The position numbers were made by a program, and so were the translations under genes. Under the pieces are notes generated by a model. It did not search any database and was not told where the DNA came from. It saw only the letters and a program-made list of their open reading frames with translations. Shown one piece after another: positions 38,101 through 47,159 of a stretch of 64,000 bases of DNA (positions within the stretch are counted from its first letter, which is position 1; each line of letters opens with the position of its first letter). Origin of the DNA: Pseudovibrio brasiliensis. Its GTDB lineage: Bacteria; Pseudomonadota; Alphaproteobacteria; Rhizobiales; Stappiaceae. Location of the stretch: positions 310,001-374,000 of the forward strand of contig NZ_CP074126.1 in the NCBI RefSeq assembly GCF_018282095.1. The letters are read 5' to 3'.

Positions 38101-38888
38101 TAGCCTTGCCGAAGGAAGAAGAGAAGATCCGCTTCCGCGATATCGTGGCCCAACCACGCAAGATCATCTCCTCCCCAACATGGTCTGGCTTGGAATCCGA
38201 GCACGTCTGCTACAACGCAGGCTACACCAACGTGCATGAGCTGATCCCATGGCGCACCATCTCCGGTCGCCAGCAGCTCTATCAGGACCACCTCTGGATG
38301 CGGGCCTTCGGTGAAGGCTTCTGCGTGTACAGGCCGCCGATAGACACCAAAGGCATCAAGCCTGTCATCGACGATAAGTCACTAGGCAGAAAGCAGCTGG
38401 TCCTCAACTTCATCACTCCGCACCAGAAGTGGGGCATCCACTCCACCTACACCGACAACCTGTTGATGCTCACGCTCAACCGTGGCGGACCTGTGGTCTG
38501 GATCTCCGAAGTTGATGCGCAGAAAGCCGATATTGAGGACAATGACTGGGTCGAAGTCTTCAATATCAACGGTGCGCTTGTCGCCCGTGCGGTGGTCTCC
38601 CAACGCATGAAGGAAGGCACGATCTACATGTATCACGCTCAGGAAAAGATCGTGAATACACCAGGATCAGAGCTCACCGGACAGCGCGGCGGTATCCATA
38701 ACTCGGTCACCAGAACTGTGACCAAACCAACGCATATGATTGGTGGGTACGCGCAGCAATCCTACGGCTTCAACTACTATGGAACGGTTGGCTCCAACCG
38801 CGATGAGTTCGTTGTGGTTCACAAACTGGAAGAAGTGAACTGGATGGAAGAACCACTGGATGACAGTGGTCAGGAGGCAGCAGAATGA
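35139..38888 (+). CDS. narG: Respiratory nitrate reductase alpha subunit NarG
   Basis: Molybdopterin enzyme that reduces nitrate to nitrite on the cytoplasmic side of the membrane. 1249 residues, the full family length. FS0 cluster ligands are H51, C55, C59 and C94 ([11 protein letters not shown] and PRGCSRG). The bis-MGD region [20 protein letters not shown] contains the Asp ligand. The C terminus is intact. It overlaps narH by four bases (ATGA). Confidence 0.98.
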   Translation: [1249 protein letters not shown]

Positions 38889-40426
38889 AAGTCCGTGCAC
38901 AAGTCGGAATGGTGCTGAATCTGGATAAATGCATTGGCTGCCACACCTGTTCAGTGACCTGTAAAAACGTTTGGACCAACCGCGAAGGTGTCGAATACGC
39001 CTGGTTCAACAACGTTGAAACCAAACCCGGCATTGGCTACCCCAAGGACTGGGAGAACCAGAAACGTTGGAACGGCGGCTGGGTTCGCAAACGCAACGGC
39101 AAGATCCAACCCAAAATGGGTGCCAAATGGCGTATTCTGGCGAAGATCTTTGCCAATCCGGACCTGCCGGAAATCGATGACTACTACGAGCCGTTTGATT
39201 ACGACTATGAGCATCTTCAGGGCGCACCGGAAAGTGCTCAGTTTCCAACGGCACGGCCTAAGTCCGCGATCACCGGTGAGCGGATCGAAAAGATCGAATG
39301 GGGTCCAAACTGGGAAGAAATTCTTGGTGGCGAGTTCTCCAAACGCTCCAAGGATTACAACTTCGAAGGCGTCGAGAAGGAAATCTACGGCGAGTTTGAA
39401 AACACCTTCATGATGTACCTGCCACGCCTGTGTGAGCACTGCCTCAATCCAACGTGTGTTGCAGCATGCCCATCTGGTGCGATCTACAAGCGTGAGGATG
39501 ACGGCATCGTCCTGATTGATCAGGAAAAATGCCGTGGTTGGCGCATGTGCGTCTCTGGTTGTCCCTACAAGAAGATCTACTTCAACTGGTCCTCTGGCAA
39601 ATCAGAAAAATGCATCTTCTGCTATCCTCGCATCGAGTCCGGGCAACCAACTGTCTGTTCAGAAACCTGCGTGGGCCGCATCCGCTATCTGGGGGTGATC
39701 CTTTACGATGCGGATAAGATTGAAGAAGCAGCCTCCACCAAGGATGAGAAGGATCTTTATGAAGAGCAACTCAAGGTCTTCCTTGATCCTCATGATCCAA
39801 AGGTGATCGAGCAGGCTCGCAAGGATGGAGTTCCTGAAGACTGGCTCAAAGCCGCCAAGGCGTCGCCAATCTACAAGATGGCTATCGATTGGAAAGTGGC
39901 GTTCCCGCTCCATCCGGAATACCGCACGCTTCCAATGGTTTGGTACATCCCACCTCTCTCACCAATTCAGAATGCCGCTGAAGCTGGCAAGATTGGATGG
40001 GATGGTGAACTACCGGATGTCCGGAGTATGCGCATTCCGGTTCGTTATCTCTCCAATCTGCTCACCGCAGGCAAGGACCAGCCGATCGTCTCAGCGCTGG
40101 AACGCATGCTCGCCATGCGCTCTTACATGCGGTCCAAGAGCATCGATGGTGTGGTCAATGAGGAGATCGCCAAGCAAGTTGGTCTTACACCTGAACTCAT
40201 TGAGGACATGTACAAGATCATGGCGATCGCCAACTACGAAGATCGCTTCGTCATCCCAACCACGCACAGAGAAATCTCTGAGGATGCCTACGATGTTCGC
40301 GGCTCCTGCGGCTTCTCCTTCGGCAATGGTTGCTCTGGCGGCAGTGATGGAACCGACCTGTTTGGTGGTTCTCGCAAGAAGGCAGTCGAAACTCCAACTG
40401 ATGTGTTTAAGGAGATGCGCGGATGA
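38885..40426 (+). CDS. narH: Nitrate reductase beta subunit NarH
   Basis: Four-cluster iron-sulphur subunit, 513 residues, passing electrons from NarI to NarG. Cys groups: CIGCHTCSVTCKN, CEHCLNPTCVAACPSG, CRGWRMCVSGCPY (Trp replaces one Cys, as expected for the 3Fe-4S cluster) and CIFCYPRIESGQPTVCSETC. It overlaps narG and narJ by four bases each. Confidence 0.98.
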   Translation: MKVRAQVGMVLNLDKCIGCHTCSVTCKNVWTNREGVEYAWFNNVETKPGIGYPKDWENQKRWNGGWVRKRNGKIQPKMGAKWRILAKIFANPDLPEIDDYYEPFDYDYEHLQGAPESAQFPTARPKSAITGERIEKIEWGPNWEEILGGEFSKRSKDYNFEGVEKEIYGEFENTFMMYLPRLCEHCLNPTCVAACPSGAIYKREDDGIVLIDQEKCRGWRMCVSGCPYKKIYFNWSSGKSEKCIFCYPRIESGQPTVCSETCVGRIRYLGVILYDADKIEEAASTKDEKDLYEEQLKVFLDPHDPKVIEQARKDGVPEDWLKAAKASPIYKMAIDWKVAFPLHPEYRTLPMVWYIPPLSPIQNAAEAGKIGWDGELPDVRSMRIPVRYLSNLLTAGKDQPIVSALERMLAMRSYMRSKSIDGVVNEEIAKQVGLTPELIEDMYKIMAIANYEDRFVIPTTHREISEDAYDVRGSCGFSFGNGCSGGSDGTDLFGGSRKKAVETPTDVFKEMRG

Positions 40427-41145
40427 TTGTCTCCTTAAAAATCCTCTCGCTCCTGCTCAACTACCCAACGCAGGAGCTGCTGGATGATCTGCCAGCGCTG
40501 AAAGAGGCGGTGAACTCAGACCGCCTGCTCTCAGCAAAAGGCCAGAAGATGATTTGCAATCTTTGTGATGATCTGGCCGGTAAAGATCTGTATGAGGTGC
40601 AGGAACGCTATGTGTTCCAGTTTGACCGGACACGCTCCCACTCACTCCACCTGTTCGAACACGTGCATGGTGAAAGCAGAGATCGCGGTCAGGCTCTTGT
40701 AGACCTGCGCGAGATGTACCTGAAGAACGGGTTTGCAGTCGAAACCACAGAACTACCAGACTACATCCCGCTCTTCCTGGAGTACCTCGCGCACCAGCCC
40801 TTCACAGAGGCACAAGAACTGCTTGGCCAGACAGCTCATATCTTCGAGGCGCTCCGTTTACGTCTCAAAAAGAAGGGCTCTATCTACGCCAATGCGTTTG
40901 CAGCTGTTGCTGAAATCAGCAAGGCACAGCCATCAAAAGAGCTTCTCTCCAACATCCTTGCTGAACCAGATGATGATCCAAACGACCTCGAAGCGATGGA
41001 TCGCATTTGGCAGGAAGAAGTCGTCAAGTTTGGCGGCAATGCAGGGGAAGGCAGCTGTGGCCCTGACCGATTGAGAATGCAAATGAGAGCCGCGGACAGA
41101 CGCCCGCCCGACGCAACCCCACAGAGCATCCAGGGGGAACACTAG
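40423..41145 (+). CDS. narJ: Nitrate reductase assembly chaperone NarJ
   Basis: Cytoplasmic chaperone for insertion of molybdenum cofactor into NarG, 240 residues, mainly helical. FQFDRTRSHSLHLFEHVHGE and DYIPLFLEYLA are the TorD/NarJ-type conserved blocks. Starts in an ATGA overlap with narH. Confidence 0.95.
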   Translation: MIVSLKILSLLLNYPTQELLDDLPALKEAVNSDRLLSAKGQKMICNLCDDLAGKDLYEVQERYVFQFDRTRSHSLHLFEHVHGESRDRGQALVDLREMYLKNGFAVETTELPDYIPLFLEYLAHQPFTEAQELLGQTAHIFEALRLRLKKKGSIYANAFAAVAEISKAQPSKELLSNILAEPDDDPNDLEAMDRIWQEEVVKFGGNAGEGSCGPDRLRMQMRAADRRPPDATPQSIQGEH

Positions 41146-41147
41146 AT

Positions 41148-41861
41148 ATGTCTGGCTTCTTCAACACGTTGTTCTTCGGAATATATCCGTACATCGCCCT
41201 CTCGATTCTGATTGTGGGAACAATCATCCGATATGACAGAGAACCCTACAGCTGGCGGGCAGGCTCCAGCCAGCTTCTCCGCCGCAAACAGCTGGTCTGG
41301 GGCTCCGTTCTGTTCCATGTGGGTGTGCTCATCATCTTCCTGGGCCACTTCTTCGGAATGCTCACTCCAATTGCCATCTTCGAAATGCTAGGCATCAGTC
41401 ACGGCGCAAAGCAAGTGCTGGCAATCGTCGTTGGCGGCATTGCTGGCCTCATGGCGATTGTCGGCGCAGGAATGCTCATTCACCGCAGGCTCTATGACGA
41501 GCGGGTGAGGGCAGCTTCCAGCGCTATGGACACCTTCATCATCTGCCTACTTGCGTTCCAGCTTCTGCTGGGCTTGGCAACCATTCCGGTATCCTTGCAG
41601 CATCTGGATGGTGAGGAAATGGTCAAGCTGATGACTTGGGCACAAGGCATCTTCACTTTCAGAGGAGATGCGGCTAGCTACGTGGCGGATGCGTCTTGGA
41701 TCTTCAAGCTACACCTCTTCTTTGGGTTGACGATCCTACTCATCTTCCCGTTCACTCGCTTGGTGCACATGCTCAGCGTTCCGGCAAGATACCTTTGGCG
41801 TCCCGGTTATCAGATCGTACGTGAGCGCAACTCCACTAATTCACGTCATCCGGCAGAGTGA
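41148..41861 (+). CDS. narI: Nitrate reductase gamma subunit NarI
   Basis: Membrane cytochrome b subunit that oxidises quinol and holds two b haems, 237 residues with five membrane segments. Candidate haem His ligands lie in FHVGVLIIFLGHFFG and in KLHLFFGLTI and TRLVHMLS. It begins two bases after the narJ stop. Confidence 0.96.
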   Translation: MSGFFNTLFFGIYPYIALSILIVGTIIRYDREPYSWRAGSSQLLRRKQLVWGSVLFHVGVLIIFLGHFFGMLTPIAIFEMLGISHGAKQVLAIVVGGIAGLMAIVGAGMLIHRRLYDERVRAASSAMDTFIICLLAFQLLLGLATIPVSLQHLDGEEMVKLMTWAQGIFTFRGDAASYVADASWIFKLHLFFGLTILLIFPFTRLVHMLSVPARYLWRPGYQIVRERNSTNSRHPAE

Positions 41862-41867
41862 GGTGAA

Positions 41868-42755
41868 ATGGCCAATCTCTACACAAACCCGAACCTGAGT
41901 GAAGGTGCTCAGGCAGGCATTGACCTGCCGAGCACCAAAGTACCGCCTAAGAGCAAACCGATCATCACGGATGTTGTGGTCAATGGCGTCCAGATATCGG
42001 AACAGGATATTCTGGCCGAAGCTCAGAACCATCCCGCCGAAAACCCCGGTCAGGCGGTTCAAGCTGCCGCGCGCGCTCTTGTGGTCCGAGAGCTGCTGTT
42101 GCAGCAGGCACGGGCATTGGACATCATCGCTGCACCAGAGCAGCATGACGACGGCAGCGAAACCGAAGAAGATGCTGCCATCAGAGAGCTGATAGAGCAG
42201 GAAGTTGATATCCCGTCTGCTTCTCAGGATGAGTGCCTGCGTTACTATGAGAACAACAAGGCCCGCTTCAGCTCAGAGCCGATTTATGAGGCCAGCCATA
42301 TCCTGTTCTCAGCAGGGCCTGACCAACTCACAGCCCGCAGCATCGCAAAAGCACGCGCGCATGATGTGATCAAGCTCCTTCAGGATAAACCCGAGGCCTT
42401 CGCCGACCTGGCTATGGAGTATTCTGCCTGTCCATCAAAGGAAACTGGCGGAAATCTGGGCCAGCTGACAAAAGGAAGCACGGTTCCTGAGTTTGAAGTA
42501 GCCCTCCAGTCAATGCAGGCGGGACAACTGTCAGAGCATCCAATCGAAACCAAGTTCGGCTATCACATCATTTTTCTGAACCGGAAAATTGACGGAAACA
42601 CTCTGCCGTTTGAACATGTTGAGGAAACCATCAGAGCATGGTTGGAAGCTGCAAGTTGGTCCAAAGCAGTCTCTCAATACATCACAATTCTGGCAGGATC
42701 CGCAGAAATCAAAGGCATTGATTTACTTGGTACGGACAGTCCCTTAGTTCAGTAA
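41868..42755 (+). CDS. Parvulin-type peptidyl-prolyl isomerase, nar-linked
   Basis: 295 residues. A PpiC/rotamase domain (about 135-245) contains EASHILFS, FADLAMEYSACPS, GGNLGQLTKG and FGYHIIFLNRK. It lacks a signal peptide, so it should be cytoplasmic. It starts six bases after narI and is in the nar operon, as in several other proteobacteria, which suggests help in folding or assembly of the nitrate reductase. A direct role is inferred. Confidence 0.9.
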   Translation: MANLYTNPNLSEGAQAGIDLPSTKVPPKSKPIITDVVVNGVQISEQDILAEAQNHPAENPGQAVQAAARALVVRELLLQQARALDIIAAPEQHDDGSETEEDAAIRELIEQEVDIPSASQDECLRYYENNKARFSSEPIYEASHILFSAGPDQLTARSIAKARAHDVIKLLQDKPEAFADLAMEYSACPSKETGGNLGQLTKGSTVPEFEVALQSMQAGQLSEHPIETKFGYHIIFLNRKIDGNTLPFEHVEETIRAWLEAASWSKAVSQYITILAGSAEIKGIDLLGTDSPLVQ

Positions 42756-42918
42756 AATTGTAAGTAAACTCTGAGAGTTACCTGCTCTTTTATCGATAAA
42801 CTTGGATAATCCATAACCAGCTGATCTCTGGTGTTTTCTCCTTGCTTAAATGTGATTAGGGTTATTTTCGGAGTCCGTCCCGTGATGTTCTCGGGATCCT
42901 GTGTTCTGGAGAAAAACA

Positions 42919-43911
42919 ATGTCGAAACTGAACTGGGGCTTTCTGGGAACAAGCTTTATCTCGCTGACCATGGCGGATGCAGTTCAAGCGGAAGGTTCTA
43001 CGCGGATTCATTCCGTTGCAGGCCGCTCAGAAGTACCTCTGAAAGTGTTCGCAGAGAAGTACGATATTGAGCATACTTTTGATGATTTTAATGAGCTGAT
43101 TGAAGACGAAGCCGTTGATATCATTTACATCGCGCTCCCTAATCACATTCATCATGAGTACGTGATCAAGGCTGCCAATGCAGGCAAGGCGATCCTCTGC
43201 GAAAAGTCACTTTCTGTTGACATGGAAAAGACGGATCAGGCGCTGAAAGCTGTGGCTGAGAACGGCGTCTTCTTTGTTGAAGGGCTGATGTACCTGAACC
43301 ATCCGTTCGCTGCTGCTATTCGTGATGTGGTTGCCTCTGGTGAGCTGGGGGAAGTCCAGTCAATCACCGCTCAGTACTGCGCTTCTATTGCTCAGTTCGT
43401 GAACCCGCACAGCAAGGGGGCATTGTATAACCTCGGCTGCTATCCAACCTCACTGATGCACTTGTTGTTGCAGACGGCGTTCCCGACCCATGTCTTTGAG
43501 AACTATAAGATCTCCGCGATGGGCCGTCGTGGTGCAGATGGGAATATCTGCGAGTCTGCAGCGACTTTGAGGTTGAACAACGGTATTGTCTGTCAGCTCC
43601 ACACCGCTGAAGACTACGGTCTGCATGCCGGTTTCACGGTATTGGGGTCCAAAGCCAGCCTCGTGCTTGATTCCAACCCTTGGCTGCCGGAAGCGGAGGG
43701 GAATAGTTTCACCGTCACCCCTTACGAAAAGCCAGGCGATACCCGCACCGTAACGGCGGAAGGCAATGCGTTCCTCTATCAGGTCAGAGCAATCCATGAA
43801 GCGATCGAAGCTGGCAAGACCGCGCTTGAAAGTCCGGCGCCAAGCATAGAAGACAGCCGTCAGATCATGCAGATCCTGACTGACTGGGAAGCCGCGACGG
43901 TGACCTCATAA
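42919..43911 (+). CDS. Gfo/Idh/MocA family oxidoreductase
   Basis: 330 residues from the ATG at 42919, with CTGGAGA six bases upstream. The Rossmann start is NWGFLGTSFISL, the catalytic Lys lies in CEKSLSV (EKP variant with Ser), and EGLMYLNHPF and LYNLGCYPTSLMHLL complete the pattern. Only distantly related to the 26720 gene. Substrate unknown. Confidence 0.9.
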   Translation: MSKLNWGFLGTSFISLTMADAVQAEGSTRIHSVAGRSEVPLKVFAEKYDIEHTFDDFNELIEDEAVDIIYIALPNHIHHEYVIKAANAGKAILCEKSLSVDMEKTDQALKAVAENGVFFVEGLMYLNHPFAAAIRDVVASGELGEVQSITAQYCASIAQFVNPHSKGALYNLGCYPTSLMHLLLQTAFPTHVFENYKISAMGRRGADGNICESAATLRLNNGIVCQLHTAEDYGLHAGFTVLGSKASLVLDSNPWLPEAEGNSFTVTPYEKPGDTRTVTAEGNAFLYQVRAIHEAIEAGKTALESPAPSIEDSRQIMQILTDWEAATVTS

Positions 43912-44520
43912 AGTGAGCAAGCTCACAAAACTCGGGAAGTGCCACGGCACTTCTCCAAGCCTTTGAGGCGGCTAAAAGCCATCATCCCCCACAACTATTC
44001 CCAAATTTCTTTCATGTATTCACGAGGCGTGCTTTGCTCGCTAGTTGAGCATCACACTCCAAATCCTGCATGAAATCAGAGCTCTACCTGCGTGCATATT
44101 AAGCACCTGGAGCAATCAATGAGCATGCTGCGCCATTTTTCAAGCTATGGAAAATATTGCAAGATAATATTGATTGAAATTATTTGACCGAAAAGTAAAA
44201 TTTCATAATGTTGCTTCGATTCGAGTGTTTTATCGTCGCTTGGCTCAATCCACAGCCATATAGTGGTTAAATAATATTTATAAAGTCGATAAATATCTGA
44301 ATACCATAAGAAAAGTACTGTGTGGTCTGCATTAATTTACGTGCCGTCATGCAAAAAATACTTCTGAGGCATCTAGTCATTAGCCGCTTTGTCTCGTATA
44401 CAGCCATTTTTAATGCCTTCGTCCTGCTCAGGACCTTTTCACTTAAAATGCGAGATAGGGCAGATTGCGGCTGCAGTCTGATCTGCAGCCCTGCACAATT
44501 ATTGATTTCAGGGGGTGTGC
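43912..44520. other. 609-base gap with two hairpins
   Basis: Near the left end GAAGTGC/GCACTTC (43936-43942, 43947-43953) forms a hairpin with no T run. An AT-rich stretch (about 44150-44330) probably holds the promoter of the BMP transporter operon. No gene of convincing quality was seen. Confidence 0.5.
44469..44490 (+). promoter_or_regulatory. Stable hairpin before the BMP transporter operon
   Basis: GGCTGCAG (44469-44476) and CTGCAGCC (44483-44490) form a perfect eight-base stem with loop TCTGAT. It ends 30 bases before the start codon. It could modulate translation or be an operator; not assigned to a known riboswitch class. Confidence 0.4.
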
Positions 44521-45531
44521 ATGTTTGCGACACGTTTGAACGGTTTGGTGAGACGCCATGTTCTCGCAGCCGTAGCTGTTTTTGCGGCCATAATCGCGGT
44601 TTATTCACCAGCAAAAGTTTTAGCTGCCGAACCTCTCAAGGTCGCAGCGATTTACACCGTTCCTGTTGAACAGCAATGGGTTGGTCGTATCCACCAAGCG
44701 CTCAGTGCAGCTGCTGAACGCGGTGACATCACCTACGTTTACTCCGAAAACACAGCCAACACCGACTATGAGCGCGTCATGCGTGAATACGCTGAAGCCG
44801 GTCATCAGCTCATCGTCGGCGAAGCATTCGCAGTAGAACGCGCAGCGCGCAATGTAGCAGCTGAATACCCTGAAACAGCCTTCCTCATGGGCTCTTCCTT
44901 CCCGGCTGCCGAACCAAACTTCGCTGTGTTTGACAACTTCATCCACGAGCCATCCTACCTCTCCGGCATGATTGCAGGCGCGAAGTCCAAGTCTGGTAAA
45001 ATCGGCATGATCGGTGGCTTCGCCATTCCGGAAGTCAACCGCCTCATGCACGCATTCATGAATGGTGCTAAGGCAACCAATCCGGACGTGACCTTCACCG
45101 TCAACTTCATCAACTCCTGGTACGACCCGCCAAAAGCGAAAGAAACCGCTTATGCGATGATCGATGCTGGCGCTGACGTTTTGTATGCAGAACGCTTTGG
45201 CGTATCTGATGCGGCGATGGAAAAAGGCATCTTCGCAATCGGTAATGTCATCGACACCGCTGCTGACTATCCAAACACCATCCTTGCCTCTGCCATCTGG
45301 CATATGGAGCCAACCGTTGATGCAGCGATCGCAGCTGTAAAGGCGAATAACTTCAAGGCTGAAGACTACGGCAAGTACTCCTTCATGGGCCATGGTGGTG
45401 GTTCGTTGGTGGTTGATGAAGCGCTGGTGGATGCGGACCTGCTGGGTAAGGTCAAAGCTGTTGAAGCGAGCATTCTGGATGGGTCTTTCACCGTTGAAAT
45501 CAACGATGAAGAGCCAAAGTCCTCCAACTAA
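44521..45531 (+). CDS. BMP family ABC transporter substrate-binding protein
   Basis: Periplasmic nucleoside/nucleobase-type binding protein, 336 residues. A signal peptide (about 1-33, ending VLAAEP) precedes the BMP/Med domain (IYTVPVEQQWVGRI, GEAFAVERAARNVA, SYLSGMIAGAKSKSGKIGMI). ATG 44521 follows GGGGGTGTGC; an in-frame GTG at 44515 overlaps the ribosome-binding site. First gene of the transporter operon. Confidence 0.93.
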   Translation: MFATRLNGLVRRHVLAAVAVFAAIIAVYSPAKVLAAEPLKVAAIYTVPVEQQWVGRIHQALSAAAERGDITYVYSENTANTDYERVMREYAEAGHQLIVGEAFAVERAARNVAAEYPETAFLMGSSFPAAEPNFAVFDNFIHEPSYLSGMIAGAKSKSGKIGMIGGFAIPEVNRLMHAFMNGAKATNPDVTFTVNFINSWYDPPKAKETAYAMIDAGADVLYAERFGVSDAAMEKGIFAIGNVIDTAADYPNTILASAIWHMEPTVDAAIAAVKANNFKAEDYGKYSFMGHGGGSLVVDEALVDADLLGKVKAVEASILDGSFTVEINDEEPKSSN

Positions 45532-45611
45532 CGCAGGTCGGGCTGGGGGGATAACCCGGCCCATCTTCTCCGCCTGCCGCGCGCATAACCTCTTCAGTCT
45601 AAGGGTATCCC

Positions 45612-47159
45612 ATGCCAGAAACTAAGAGTGAGCATCCGCTTCTATCTCTTCAAAACATAACCAAGATCTTTGGTGATCTGGTTGCCAACGGCAACGTCAA
45701 TCTGGACCTGCATGCAGGGGAAATAGTTGCGTTGCTGGGTGAGAACGGAGCGGGCAAAACTACGCTCATGAATATCCTGTTCGGTCATTATGTGGCTGAT
45801 CAAGGACGTGTCATGGTACGTCACTCCTCTGGTATTCTGGTAGATCTGGAGCCCGGCGCCCCGCAGGCAGCTCTCGAAGCGGGGATAGGTATGGTTCACC
45901 AGCACTTCACGCTGGCTGAGAACCTGACGGGTCTTGAGAACATCGTTCTGGGCACGGAGAGCCTGTTTGCACGCCGCTTCAGCCGCTCCAAAGCACGGGC
46001 AAAACTTCAGGAGCTGATGCAAAGTTCCGGCCTTGAAGTGGATCTGGATCTGCGCGTCTCAAAGTTGGCAGTTGGGGAACGACAGCGCGTCGAAATCCTC
46101 AAAGCGCTCTATCGCGACGCCCGCATTCTGGTGCTGGACGAACCCACTGCGGTTCTCACGCCACAGGAATCCGATAGTCTTTTCAAAACCTTGAAGCTGC
46201 TCGCTGCCAAAGGCATGGCAATCATCTTCATCTCCCACAAGATGGCAGAGGTGCTGGGCGCGTCTGACCGTGTTGCGGTGTTGAGAGGGGGTAAGATTGT
46301 TGCGGACCTGCCAACATCGCAGTGTGATCGCCACCAATTGGCTGAGGTGATGGTCGGGCATTCAGTCCAGACCGCAGAACGCAAACCCGGCTATCCAGAA
46401 GACGAAACGCTGATTTTTAAAGGTGTCAGTGCTGGAGAGGGCCGCGAGCAGATTGAGAACGTCAATCTCACCCTCCGAAAAGGGGAAATCATCGGCCTGG
46501 CAGGTGTCTCTGGCAACGGCCAAAGCACACTGGCAAAGGTCATCTCCGGGTTGGAAACACCAACCGCTGGCAATGTCCAGCTCAATGGCAAACCGCTCAA
46601 GGCCAGTGCTGCCGCTGCGATCAAATCCGGCGTGGCCCGCATCCCGGAAGACCGGCATCATGACGGCATTGTCGGTGCCATGTCGGTGGAGGAAAACCTC
46701 GTTCTGGAAGAGATCCGCAAGCCTGCCTATCAGCGCTTCGGCCTTCTCCGTTTCAACGAAATTCGCAAGCGCGCTCAAGAGGCTATCAAGGCCTATGACA
46801 TCCGCTGCTCCGGCCCGCTTGCCGTCTCCCGCCTGCTTTCCGGCGGGAACATCCAAAAGATCGTCCTCGCCAGAACGCTGGACCAGCAACCCGATATCGT
46901 GCTTGCCGCACAGCCGTCCCGAGGGCTGGATGTGGGCGCAACAGCTGACGTGCACCGCCGCCTTCAGGAGGCGCGGGACAGAGGCGCTGGCGTCCTTCTC
47001 ATCTCTGAGGATCTGGACGAACTCTTCCAGTTATCCGACAGGATCGTCGTGATCCACCGCGGGCATATCTGCGAGCCAGTGGAGACGGAAAAGCTGGATA
47101 AAAAACAGGTTGGCCTGATGATGGCAGGACATTCCGCAAAAGGGGAACAAGCAGCATGA
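45612..47159 (+). CDS. ABC transporter ATP-binding protein, two NBDs
   Basis: 515 residues with two nucleotide-binding domains, as in the YufO/RbsA group that serves BMP-type systems. NBD1 has GENGAGKTTLM and LVLDEPTAVL; NBD2 has a degenerate Walker A (SGNGQSTL) and LLSGGNIQKIVLAR. The sequence GLDVGATADVHRRL is typical of the second domain. Its stop overlaps the next gene by four bases. Confidence 0.94.
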   Translation: MPETKSEHPLLSLQNITKIFGDLVANGNVNLDLHAGEIVALLGENGAGKTTLMNILFGHYVADQGRVMVRHSSGILVDLEPGAPQAALEAGIGMVHQHFTLAENLTGLENIVLGTESLFARRFSRSKARAKLQELMQSSGLEVDLDLRVSKLAVGERQRVEILKALYRDARILVLDEPTAVLTPQESDSLFKTLKLLAAKGMAIIFISHKMAEVLGASDRVAVLRGGKIVADLPTSQCDRHQLAEVMVGHSVQTAERKPGYPEDETLIFKGVSAGEGREQIENVNLTLRKGEIIGLAGVSGNGQSTLAKVISGLETPTAGNVQLNGKPLKASAAAAIKSGVARIPEDRHHDGIVGAMSVEENLVLEEIRKPAYQRFGLLRFNEIRKRAQEAIKAYDIRCSGPLAVSRLLSGGNIQKIVLARTLDQQPDIVLAAQPSRGLDVGATADVHRRLQEARDRGAGVLLISEDLDELFQLSDRIVVIHRGHICEPVETEKLDKKQVGLMMAGHSAKGEQAA

